NCBI GenBank assembly: GCA_964568825.1
Contig: CAZMSA010000008.1
Coordinates: 1-49,037 of the forward strand
DNA from: CAVVDT01 sp964568825
GTDB taxonomy: Bacteria > Pseudomonadota > Alphaproteobacteria > Rhizobiales > Aestuariivirgaceae
Length of the DNA stretch: 49,037 nucleotides
Direction of reading: 5' to 3'
Below, in pieces: positions 41,991-49,037 of this stretch. How positions within the stretch are numbered: the stretch's first letter is position 1; each line of letters opens with the position of its first letter. The notes beneath the pieces were generated by a model. That model saw nothing but the letters and a program-made list of their open reading frames with translations. It was not told the origin of the DNA and ran no database searches. The translations under genes were made by a program, and so were the position numbers.

Positions 41991-42953
41991 ATGGAGATAC
42001 TGCTTGCCGGTCTGCGCGCAGCGGGCGAAGCGACCAGATTGCGTCTTTTGCATCTGCTGTCGCAGGGCGAATTCAACGTCAGCGAGATCACCCGCGTGCT
42101 CGGACACAGCCAGCCGCGGGTCTCGCGCCACCTCAAGCTGATGGTCGAGGCGGGGTTGCTGGAGCGCTACAAGGAGGCGAGCTGGGTGCTGTTCCGGCTC
42201 GCCGAGCATGGCCGTCCGGCCGACCTCGCCCGCGCTATCCTCGCCCTCTTGCCTTCGGGCGATGAAGTGCTCGAACGTGATCGCGCCCGCCTCGCCGAGG
42301 TCATCGCCGAGCGCCACGCCGCCGCCATGACCTATTTCAGCGCCAATGCTGCCAACTGGGACCAGTTGCGCTCGCTGCACGTCTCGGAAGACAAGGTCGA
42401 GGCCGCCATGAAGCGCCTCGTGGGCGACACCCGCGTCGGCCTCTTCCTCGACCTCGGCACCGGCAACGGGCGGGTCCTGCAACTGTTCTCAAGGCTCGCC
42501 GAGCAGGCGGTGGGCATCGACCAGTCCCGCGACATGCTGGCCATGGCCCGCGCCAATCTGGAGGTGGGCCACGAACGCCGCGCCCAGATCCGCCAGGGCG
42601 ATATCATGGCGCTGCCCTTTCCCTCCGCTTCTGCCGACCTCGTCACGCTGCACCAGGTGCTGCATTATCTCGACGACCCGGGCCGCGCCCTGCAGGAAGC
42701 CGCCCGCGTGCTGGCCCCGTCGGGCCGCATGCTGATCGTCGATTTCGCCCCCCACGAACTGGAGTTCCTGCGCGAGGAGCACGCCCACCGGCGCCTCGGC
42801 ATCGCCGATCAGGCCATGGCGGGCTGGCTGCGCCGCGCCGGCCTGAAGATCCTGGCCAGTGAAACCCTCGATGCGCCCGCCGGCTCAGGCGACGAAGGTC
42901 TGGCGGTGCGCCTGTGGCTGGTCGGCCCCGATGCGCCTCACCACAGCTTGTGA
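41991..42953 (+). CDS. ArsR-type regulator fused to SAM methyltransferase
   Basis: A 320-residue fusion. Residues 1-75 are a winged helix-turn-helix of the ArsR type (VSEITRVLGHSQPRVSRHLKLM). No CxC metal site of the ArsR/SmtB sensors is seen. Residues 110-320 are a class I methyltransferase with SAM loop DLGTGNGR (154-161), the acidic GIDQS and a post-I motif ADLVTLHQVLHYLDDP. Relatives are often found next to methionine/folate genes in Rhizobiales, which suggests sensing of SAM or its products; here a folate-linked gene lies 5 kb away at the window end. GGGG lies just before the ATG at 41991; the frame opens at 41898. It overlaps the convergent GST gene by 16 bases. Confidence 0.85.
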   Translation: MEILLAGLRAAGEATRLRLLHLLSQGEFNVSEITRVLGHSQPRVSRHLKLMVEAGLLERYKEASWVLFRLAEHGRPADLARAILALLPSGDEVLERDRARLAEVIAERHAAAMTYFSANAANWDQLRSLHVSEDKVEAAMKRLVGDTRVGLFLDLGTGNGRVLQLFSRLAEQAVGIDQSRDMLAMARANLEVGHERRAQIRQGDIMALPFPSASADLVTLHQVLHYLDDPGRALQEAARVLAPSGRMLIVDFAPHELEFLREEHAHRRLGIADQAMAGWLRRAGLKILASETLDAPAGSGDEGLAVRLWLVGPDAPHHSL

Positions 42954-43561
42954 TCGCCGGCAATCGCTTTGATCGCCTTGCGCGCCTTCACCTTTTCGCC
43001 CACCCGGGCGATGTTCTTGCAGGCCTTGAGCAACCCGGGCACGTCGGGATGCCAGTGGGCCAGCATGGTGAGATAGGGATCGAGCGCCGAATACCGCGCC
43101 CCCAGCATGTACGCCGATTTACCGATGGCCCTGTCGATGATGGCGAACTCGCGATCCATGGCAGCGGTCGCCGCGGCCCTCACGGCCGCTGCCCCGCCGG
43201 GGTCGCTCGTATAGCGCTCGGGATAATAGATCCTGAGGTCGGTGCCGTAGACCTGCGAGAAGAAGAACAGCCAGCGCAGGAAGTCGGCGCGCATCGCAGA
43301 ACTGGCGACCGGCGCCAGGCGCGGGCTCGGGTGACGGTCCGCCAGATACAGCACCATGGCCGCCGATTCGGTCATCACCTTGCCCCCCGGCACCTCCAGC
43401 ACCGGCACCTGCGCCATCGGATTGAGCTTCAGGAAGGTCGGCGTGCGGTGTCCGGCGGCTGCCAGGTCCACATGCACAAGCTGGTATTTGACGCCCAGTT
43501 CGGCCATCACGGCCTCAACCACAAACCCCCCCGAACCCGCACTGGTATGAAGTCGATACAT
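42938..43561 (-). CDS. Glutathione S-transferase family protein
   Basis: A 207-residue GST-fold protein. The N-terminal thioredoxin-like domain (about residues 1-80) has the cis-proline segment QVPVLEV and the glutathione-binding TESAAMVLYLADRHP; the C-terminal helical domain follows. Such proteins conjugate glutathione to electrophiles or serve as reductases; the substrate is unknown. The ATG at 43561 (MYRLHTSAG) is the family start; the frame opens far upstream inside another gene. Its 3' end overlaps the ArsR-methyltransferase gene by 16 bases on the other strand. Confidence 0.87.
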   Translation of the reverse strand: MYRLHTSAGSGGFVVEAVMAELGVKYQLVHVDLAAAGHRTPTFLKLNPMAQVPVLEVPGGKVMTESAAMVLYLADRHPSPRLAPVASSAMRADFLRWLFFFSQVYGTDLRIYYPERYTSDPGGAAAVRAAATAAMDREFAIIDRAIGKSAYMLGARYSALDPYLTMLAHWHPDVPGLLKACKNIARVGEKVKARKAIKAIAGDHKLW

Positions 43562-43759
43562 CGCCTGCCTCCATTGAAATCGCCCGCCATCATTGCCACG
43601 CCGCGCCCGCTTTGCCCAGACGCAGGCGGTCACAATTGCTTGCTCCCGTCGCTGCCGTACGAGCATTGACGCGCATCGCGCGAACGGGCATTGGTGCCGC
43701 TGTCGCACCGCCCGCATCGCACCGCCGGCGGCGAGCCTTGTCCCTTGACGGATGGCCCC
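43562..43759. promoter_or_regulatory. Divergent intergenic region, GST / HyuA-like
   Basis: About 200 bases between two divergent starts. It must hold promoters for both genes. I see no clear -10/-35 pair, operator palindrome or CtrA-type site. Confidence 0.35.
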
Positions 43760-45778
43760 ATGAACGACCACGAAAGCGCCTGGCTGATCGGCATCGATAC
43801 CGGCGGCACCTATACCGACGCGGTGATCATTTCCGGCTCCACCCACGCCGTCGTCGCCTCCGCCAAGGCCCTCACCACCCGCGGCAACCTGGCCATCGGT
43901 GTGGCCGAGGCCATGCAAAGGGTGCTCGATCTGCTGCCCTCCAGCGATGCCGCTCGCCGCATCGGTCTCGTCTCGGTGTCGACCACGCTGGCCACCAACG
44001 CCGTGGTCGAGGGCCATGGCGGCTCGGTCGCCGCCATCCTCGCCGGTTTCGACGACACCATGCTGCATCGCTCCGGCATGGCCGCCGCCTTCCCCCAGAT
44101 GCCGATCATCCGCATCGCCGGTGGTCACGACCACAATGGCGACGAGCACCTGCCGCTCGATACCGCCGGCCTTGAAGCCGCCCTCAGGCGCCACGCCGGC
44201 GAGGTCGAGGCCTTCGCGGTTGCCGCCCAGTTCGCGCCGCGCAATCCTGCCCACGAACGCGCCATCCGCGACCAGGTCATCGCTACCACCGGCAAGCCGG
44301 TTACCCTGTCGAGCGAACTCTCATCGGCGCTGGACGCCCCGCGCCGGGCACTGACGGCGGTCCTCAATGCCCGCCTCATCTCGCGCATCTCCGAACTCAT
44401 CAAAGCCGTGCGCCAGTCGATGACCCGCTTCGGCATCGACTGTCCGCTGATGGTGGTGAAGGGCGATGGCACGCTGGCGCTGGCCGAAGGCGTGGCGCTC
44501 AGGCCCATCGAGACGGTGCTGTCGGGACCCGCCGCCAGCCTCGTCGGGGCGGCGACGCTGTCGGGCCTGAAAACCTTCATCATGTCCGACATGGGCGGCA
44601 CCACCACCGATCTCGGGGTCCTCATCGACGGCCGCCCCAGGGTGCGCGAGGACGGCGCCGCGGTCGGCGGCTGGCGCACCATGGTCACCGCCGTCGACGT
44701 CACCACCGTCGGCCTGGGCGGCGACAGCGAGGTGAGCTTTGCCATGAACGCTCAGATGAGCGTCGGTCCGCAGCGCGCCGTGCCGGTCGCCCTCATCGGC
44801 GGTCGCTTTCCCGAAGTGCTCGACATGTTCGATGCCGCCCTCGGCGACCCGGCCCCGGGATCGGATGCCTGCCAGTTCGTCATGCGCCCGCTCGGCCACG
44901 ACACCCAGGCCGCCGTGCCATCCGGCCTCAGCCAGCGCGAAGCCGACGTGCTCGCCCTGGTAGGCGAGCGCCCACTGCCCATCAGGCGCATCGCCGCCTC
45001 GAGCGGTGCCCAGCGCGCGCTGCAGGCCCTGCGCCGCCGCGGCATCGTGCAGGTCGCCGCCTTCACCCCATCCGATGCCGCCCACGTCCTCAACCTCCAG
45101 GACAACTGGTCGCGCGAAGCGGCCTTGAAGGCCGCCGTCCTCGTCACCCGCACCCTCACCCTGTCGGAGCCCACACAAGAGCGCATCGCCGACATGTGCC
45201 ACAAGGTGTGGTCGGAAGTGGTGCGCCTCACCGGCCACGTCATCCTCGATACCGCCATGGGCGGCGCCGCAACCGACCCGGCAAGGCCAAGCGGCCTGCG
45301 CGAGGCGGTGTGCCGCGGCGTGCATCAGGTGGGCCTGGCTTCGGTGCGCATCTCCCCGACGGTGCCGGTGGTTGCGGCCGGCGGACCGGTGCGCGTCTAT
45401 TACGGCGAAGTGGGCAAGAGGCTGGGCGCGGAGATGGTGTTCCCCGCCTTCTGCGAGGTCGCCAATGCCGTGGGCGCGGCGACCGGCGTGGTGGCGCAAA
45501 CGGTCCGCATCGAGGTGACGGGCGATGGCGCCGGGCTGTTTCGCGTGCATGGCTCGCAAGGCATCCGCATCTTTGCCGCCGCCGCCGAGGCGCTGCAATT
45601 CGCTGAGGCGGAAGCCCGCCGCGACGCCCTTGCCGCGGTTGCGACCATGGGCGCCGATGACCCCGAGGTGGTGGTCGGCATTGCCCGCCAGATGCTGCCC
45701 GACGCGATCGACGACAACGGCCTGTTCGAGGCCATCGTCACCGCCGAGGCGGTCGGCCGTCCGCGCGTCCCGGCCTGA
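43760..45778 (+). CDS. HyuA-type hydantoinase/oxoprolinase, stand-alone
   Basis: A 672-residue protein with the hydantoinase A N-terminal domain (about residues 8-190; GIDTGGTYTDAVIISG) and the hydantoinase A actin-like domain (about 210-500; MSDMGGTTTDLGVLIDGR). It has AAFTPSDAAHVLNL and a C-terminal Ala-rich region. Such subunits normally work with a HyuB subunit, in ATP-dependent opening of hydantoins or oxoproline. No HyuB gene adjoins it here: a histidine kinase follows. It is only distantly like the fused enzyme at 32060-35686. The ATG at 43760 (MNDHESAWL) is chosen over the frame start at 43691. Confidence 0.83.
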   Translation: MNDHESAWLIGIDTGGTYTDAVIISGSTHAVVASAKALTTRGNLAIGVAEAMQRVLDLLPSSDAARRIGLVSVSTTLATNAVVEGHGGSVAAILAGFDDTMLHRSGMAAAFPQMPIIRIAGGHDHNGDEHLPLDTAGLEAALRRHAGEVEAFAVAAQFAPRNPAHERAIRDQVIATTGKPVTLSSELSSALDAPRRALTAVLNARLISRISELIKAVRQSMTRFGIDCPLMVVKGDGTLALAEGVALRPIETVLSGPAASLVGAATLSGLKTFIMSDMGGTTTDLGVLIDGRPRVREDGAAVGGWRTMVTAVDVTTVGLGGDSEVSFAMNAQMSVGPQRAVPVALIGGRFPEVLDMFDAALGDPAPGSDACQFVMRPLGHDTQAAVPSGLSQREADVLALVGERPLPIRRIAASSGAQRALQALRRRGIVQVAAFTPSDAAHVLNLQDNWSREAALKAAVLVTRTLTLSEPTQERIADMCHKVWSEVVRLTGHVILDTAMGGAATDPARPSGLREAVCRGVHQVGLASVRISPTVPVVAAGGPVRVYYGEVGKRLGAEMVFPAFCEVANAVGAATGVVAQTVRIEVTGDGAGLFRVHGSQGIRIFAAAAEALQFAEAEARRDALAAVATMGADDPEVVVGIARQMLPDAIDDNGLFEAIVTAEAVGRPRVPA

Positions 45779-45957
45779 GCATCGAACCCCCTCGTTCTTC
45801 GGGCATTAATCACTGCTTCACCATAACCGGCAAAAGCCGCCGGGTTGCCGGATGATTGCCTGTTTGACGAAAAGTTTCGCGGCCTGACCAACCCCCTGTT
45901 TACCATTCCCCGCTAGCGTTCGAGGCTGTCTGGAGCGAATTCGCAGGGGTTTTTTGC
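45779..45957. other. Spacer between HyuA-like and histidine kinase genes
   Basis: About 180 bases. It contains a 7-bp hairpin (CCGGCAA/TTGCCGG near 45828-45852) without a T-run, a TTGACG that could be a -35 box, and a palindromic GCGAATTCGC directly before AGGGG, the kinase ribosome site. No gene or clear terminator is seen. Confidence 0.35.
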
Positions 45958-48075
45958 ATGAACTGGATGCTGACCAAGGAAGCAGGTGCTGTGGCCTTTG
46001 CGCGCGAGCCCAACCCGCAGACCGACGACTTCGGGCCGGGCGCCATCGACAAGCCCGCCGGCGCCACAGCGTCGCGCCCGCAAGCGCAGCAGCCGGCACC
46101 GCGTCCGATCGGCGGGCGCTTCCACAGCCCCGTGACCGCCTCGCGCGAGGGCCTGTTCACCGGCCATCCCATCACCGTCTATGAGGACCTGCTGTTCCGC
46201 CTGCCGGCGATGATCCAGATCTTCGACGGCGACGGCCTGATCTCCAGCATCAACCGCACAGCACTTGCAGCCCTCGGCTACAAGCTCGAGGAGATGCGCG
46301 GCAAGTCCTGGCAGCAGTTCCTGTCCCCCGTCTCGCGCGACCACTTCAACGAAGAGGTCATGCCGGCCTTCCTGGAGACCGGTGAATGCGCCAATGCCGA
46401 GGTGCAGTTCGTGTGCAAGAACGGCAAGGTGGTGGATTTTCTCATGTCCGCCGTCGGCTACATGAATCTCGAACGCCGCATCGAGCGCACGATCGCGGTG
46501 TTCACCGACCTGTCACAGCGCGCCGTCGACCAGGCGGCCCTGCGCCAGTCCGAGCAGCGCTTCCGCGGCTCCTTCGAGGCTGCTGCCCACGGCATGGCGG
46601 TGCTCACAGTCGACGGACGCCTGGCGGCCGTCAACTCGGCGCTCAAGGACATGCTCGGCCTCCCTGACCTTGCCACCGACAAGACCCGCTTTACCGATAT
46701 CGTGGCGCCTGAGGATCATGAGAAGGTGCAGGCGCTGGTGGCCCGCCTGGCGACCGGCGAAAGCGTCGGCCTGCATGCCGAGCTCAAGTTCTGCGCCAGC
46801 GAGGAGCGTGTCATCCACGGCCTCACCTCGGTTTCGGCAGTGCGCGATGCCGCCGGCAAGATCGAGCAGTTCATTGTCCAGATCGTCGATATCACCAGCC
46901 GCCAGAAAGCCGAGGAACACCTGCGCCAGGCCCAGAAGATGGAGGCCGTCGGCCAGCTTACCGGCGGCATCGCCCACGACTTCAACAATCTCCTGACGGT
47001 GGTCATCGGCAATCTGCAACTGGTCGAGAACGCCCTTCAGGGCAACGACAAGGCGCTGAAGCGGGCGCGCGAGGCCATCGATGCCGCCACCCGCGGCTCG
47101 GCGCTGACCAAGCAGCTGCTGGCGTTTGCCCGCCGCCAGTCGCTCGATGCCCAGGATGTCGACGTCAACGCCCTGATTTCCGGCATGGACACCATCCTGC
47201 AGCGCTCCGTCGGCGAAGCGGTCGAGTTGAAGATCGACCTGATGGAGGGCCAACCCATCGTCGTCGCCGACCCGACGCAGCTCGAAACCTCGGTCCTCAA
47301 CCTGTGCATCAACGCCCGCGACGCCATGCCCGACGGCGGCCGCCTGACCATCGAGACCGCGCCCGTGATGCTGGACGAGCACTATGCCGCCGAGCACGAG
47401 GAGGTAAAGCCCGGTCCCTATATCATGATCGCGGTCTCCGACACCGGCTCCGGCATCCCCAAGCATCTGGTCCACAAGGTGTTCCAGCCCTTCTTCACCA
47501 CCAAGGAGGTGGGCAAGGGCACCGGTCTCGGCCTCTCGATGGTGTTCGGCTTCATCAAGCAGTCGGGCGGCCATGTGAAGATCTATTCCGAGGAAGGCCG
47601 CGGCTCCTCGATCAAGATGTACCTGCCGCCCAAGGCCGGAACCGACCCCACCGGCGACTCAAACGTGCCCGAGCACGCCAAGCGCAAGGCCAAGATCCTC
47701 GTGGTCGAGGACCAGGAGGCGGTGCGCGCCGTGGCGATGGAGTTCCTCATCGACTTCGGCTACGAGGTGCTGGAGGCCGAAAACGCCGTGCAGGCCCTGC
47801 AGGTCCTGCAGGACACCCCCGATATCGACCTGTTGTTCACCGATGTCGTGATGCCGGGCGGCATGAACGGGTTCGACCTGTCGCAGGCCGCCTCGCAGAT
47901 CCATCCCGGCTTGAAGATCATCCACGCCTCGGGCTATCCCAAGGGCGCCATGGTGCACCAGGAAGAGCCGCGGCTTAAGGACAACCTGATCTCCAAGCCG
48001 TATCGCCGCGATGATTTGCGAAAGGTCGTCGAGGACACCCTCAGCGGCAAGGGCAAGTTCACCGACAAGGCGTGA
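45958..48075 (+). CDS. Soluble PAS hybrid histidine kinase
   Basis: A 705-residue sensor kinase. After a Pro/Gln-rich leader of about 70 residues come PAS domain 1 (about 75-190) and PAS domain 2 (about 200-318), then HisKA with the phosphoacceptor H340 in GGIAHDFNNLL, a HATPase domain (NLCINARDAMPDGG, SDTGSGIP, GKGTGLGLSMVFGF) and a C-terminal receiver domain with D629 in LLFTDVVMP and Lys in SKPY. There are no membrane segments, so it senses an internal signal; the PAS ligand is unknown. It resembles CckA in its kinase/receiver part but lacks the CckA membrane anchor. No response regulator gene is adjacent. A palindromic repeat follows at 48111. Confidence 0.92.
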   Translation: MNWMLTKEAGAVAFAREPNPQTDDFGPGAIDKPAGATASRPQAQQPAPRPIGGRFHSPVTASREGLFTGHPITVYEDLLFRLPAMIQIFDGDGLISSINRTALAALGYKLEEMRGKSWQQFLSPVSRDHFNEEVMPAFLETGECANAEVQFVCKNGKVVDFLMSAVGYMNLERRIERTIAVFTDLSQRAVDQAALRQSEQRFRGSFEAAAHGMAVLTVDGRLAAVNSALKDMLGLPDLATDKTRFTDIVAPEDHEKVQALVARLATGESVGLHAELKFCASEERVIHGLTSVSAVRDAAGKIEQFIVQIVDITSRQKAEEHLRQAQKMEAVGQLTGGIAHDFNNLLTVVIGNLQLVENALQGNDKALKRAREAIDAATRGSALTKQLLAFARRQSLDAQDVDVNALISGMDTILQRSVGEAVELKIDLMEGQPIVVADPTQLETSVLNLCINARDAMPDGGRLTIETAPVMLDEHYAAEHEEVKPGPYIMIAVSDTGSGIPKHLVHKVFQPFFTTKEVGKGTGLGLSMVFGFIKQSGGHVKIYSEEGRGSSIKMYLPPKAGTDPTGDSNVPEHAKRKAKILVVEDQEAVRAVAMEFLIDFGYEVLEAENAVQALQVLQDTPDIDLLFTDVVMPGGMNGFDLSQAASQIHPGLKIIHASGYPKGAMVHQEEPRLKDNLISKPYRRDDLRKVVEDTLSGKGKFTDKA

Positions 48076-48110
48076 GCCCTTGCGTCGGCGTTGATCCAGG
48101 GTCCTGACCC

Positions 48111-48226
48111 TAGATCAGCATGCAATTGGGTGGAATCACCCAATTGCATAAAAGCTGATCGATTCCAATATTTTGAGCATGATGTTATCCGAAAAGTGGT
48201 TTCCATTTTTCGGCATCATGCTCTAG
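48111..48226. repeat. Composite palindromic repeat (units A and B), copy 2
   Basis: The same arrangement and orientation as the element at 2863-2978. Unit A (TAGATCAGC...GCTGATC with AATTGGGTG/CACCCAATT inside) is followed by unit B (CCGAAAAGTGG paired with CCATTTTTCGG, ending CATCATGCTCTAG). It sits between convergent genes; its right edge supplies the TAG stop of the minus-strand MTHFR-like gene, while the kinase stop is 35 bases to the left. It probably acts as a two-way terminator. Confidence 0.85.
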
Positions 48227-49037
48227 TTGCCGGCGCGGTCGCGGGCGGCCATGCGTTCGGAGAGAATGCCCGATTCCTCGATGATCTCGCCCACCAGGTG
48301 CTCGCGCCGGTAGGCCATGACGTGGACGCCGGCCACCCCCTCGATCTCGCGGATCTGCTGGATCAGCTCGATGCACAGCTTCTTGCCTTCCTCGCCGGGC
48401 TTTTCGGCCTTTTCCAGGCGCTCGATGACCGCATCGGGAATGTGGATACCGGGCACGTTGGAGCGCATCCAGCGCGCCGTCTTGGCCGACGCTACGGGGC
48501 CGACGCCGGCGAGGATGAAGGCCTTTTCGTGCAACCCCATGTCGCGCACCCGCTGCATGTAGCGGCGGAAAATCTCGACATCGTAGATGTAATTGGTCTG
48601 GATGAAATCGGCGCCGGCACGGATCTTCTTCTCCAGCCGGTCAGCGCGGAAATCGAGCGGCGGGATGCACGGATTGGCGGCGGCGCCGAGAAACATCCGC
48701 GGCGGCGTCGTCAGCTTGCGACCCGACAGGAATGTGCCGTCATCGCGCATGGTCTTGAGGGTGCGCAACAACGACATGCAGTCGAAGTCGAAAACCGGCT
48801 TGGCCCCCGGCTGATCGCCGACGCCCACACCGTCGCCGGTGAGGCACAGGATATTGCCCACCCCCATGGCCGCCGCCCCCAGCACATCGCCCTGAATGGC
48901 GATGCGGTTGCGGTCGCGGCAGGAGATCTGCAGCACGACGCCGATGCCGGCATGCGACAAGAGCGAGCAGATGCCCATGGAAGACATGTGGCAGTTGGCG
49001 CCCGAGGCATCGGTGGCGTTGACGGCATCGCACACGT
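48223..49037 (-). CDS. Methylenetetrahydrofolate reductase-like protein, partial
   Basis: The C-terminal 270 residues of a TIM-barrel protein of the MetF/MTHFR family; the 5' end lies outside the window. Family features include DVLGAAAMGVGNILCLTGDGV (the folate/flavin strand), DFRADRLEKKIRAGADFIQTNYIYD and AFILAGVGPVASAKTARWM. MetF makes 5-methyl-THF for methionine synthesis. The details differ from E. coli MetF and resemble MTHFR-like proteins found with methyltransferase genes in one-carbon catabolism, so a role in methyl-group oxidation or transfer is the alternative. Cysteines are frequent. Its TAG stop is the edge of the repeat at 48111-48226. Confidence 0.8.
   Translation of the reverse strand, partial: VCDAVNATDASGANCHMSSMGICSLLSHAGIGVVLQISCRDRNRIAIQGDVLGAAAMGVGNILCLTGDGVGVGDQPGAKPVFDFDCMSLLRTLKTMRDDGTFLSGRKLTTPPRMFLGAAANPCIPPLDFRADRLEKKIRAGADFIQTNYIYDVEIFRRYMQRVRDMGLHEKAFILAGVGPVASAKTARWMRSNVPGIHIPDAVIERLEKAEKPGEEGKKLCIELIQQIREIEGVAGVHVMAYRREHLVGEIIEESGILSERMAARDRAGN

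Noticed and set aside
45958..48075. Naming the hybrid kinase cckA
   Set aside because: CckA has N-terminal membrane segments; this protein has none and its PAS region differs. General resemblance of the kinase core is not enough.

Overview
The window is a high-GC alphaproteobacterial chromosome segment, most likely from the order Hyphomicrobiales (Rhizobiales). The lineage call rests on three things seen in the sequence: the alphaproteobacterial gene order rsmH-ftsL-ftsI-murE-murF-mraY-murD-ftsW-murG-murC-murB-ddl-ftsQ-ftsA-ftsZ-bamD-recN-ligA; palindromic intergenic repeats of the GCATGATG...CGAAAAGTGG type that are common in Rhizobiales; and CtrA-like (TTAA-N7-TTAA) and GANTC sites near cell-cycle genes. 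No species can be named from this alone. There is no sign of prophage, CRISPR, conjugative element or insertion sequence.

Layout. Positions 1-1050 hold two tandem palindromic repeats, a small DUF1127 gene with a terminator, and a gene-poor stretch with a perfect CtrA-type site. An M24 Xaa-Pro aminopeptidase (pepP-like, +) follows and converges on a long minus-strand block. Read in the transcription direction (right to left), that block is: RNase P RNA (27.9 kb), the division and cell-wall (dcw) cluster (27.3-9.2 kb), bamD, recN, ligA, and a branched-chain amino-acid exporter pair azlC/azlD in which azlC is frameshifted. Most genes in the block overlap by 1-8 nt (ATGA or TGATG junctions), so they are translationally coupled. 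The dcw block covers cytoplasmic muropeptide synthesis (MurB-F, Ddl), the lipid steps (MraY, MurG), septal polymerisation and cross-linking (FtsW, FtsI) and the Z-ring (FtsQ, FtsA, FtsZ). Two usual members are absent from their normal places: mraZ upstream of rsmH and lpxC between ftsZ and bamD.

From 27.9 to 31 kb, still on the minus strand, is a coupled run djlA-like, AmpD-like amidase, amidohydrolase, leading into rnpB. A sigma70-like rnpB promoter overlaps the amidohydrolase stop codon. From 31 to 49 kb the genes are mixed in direction and look accessory or metabolic: an extensin-like lipoprotein, a small membrane protein, a fused 5-oxoprolinase/hydantoinase, an alpha/beta hydrolase, TrmO, a crotonase plus an Asp/Glu racemase-like pair, an mlaA-mlaC-mlaC lipid-transport operon plus a third distant mlaC paralogue, an ArsR-methyltransferase fusion, a glutathione transferase, a HyuA-type protein without HyuB, a soluble PAS hybrid histidine kinase, and a methylenetetrahydrofolate-reductase-like gene cut by the window edge.

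The most unusual signal is in the repeats rather than the genes. Four palindromic repeat copies sit exactly at gene 3' ends, and in at least three minus-strand genes and one plus-strand gene the TAG stop codon lies within the repeat's terminal TCTAG/CTAG. I see no clear case of a wholly new defence or biosynthetic system.
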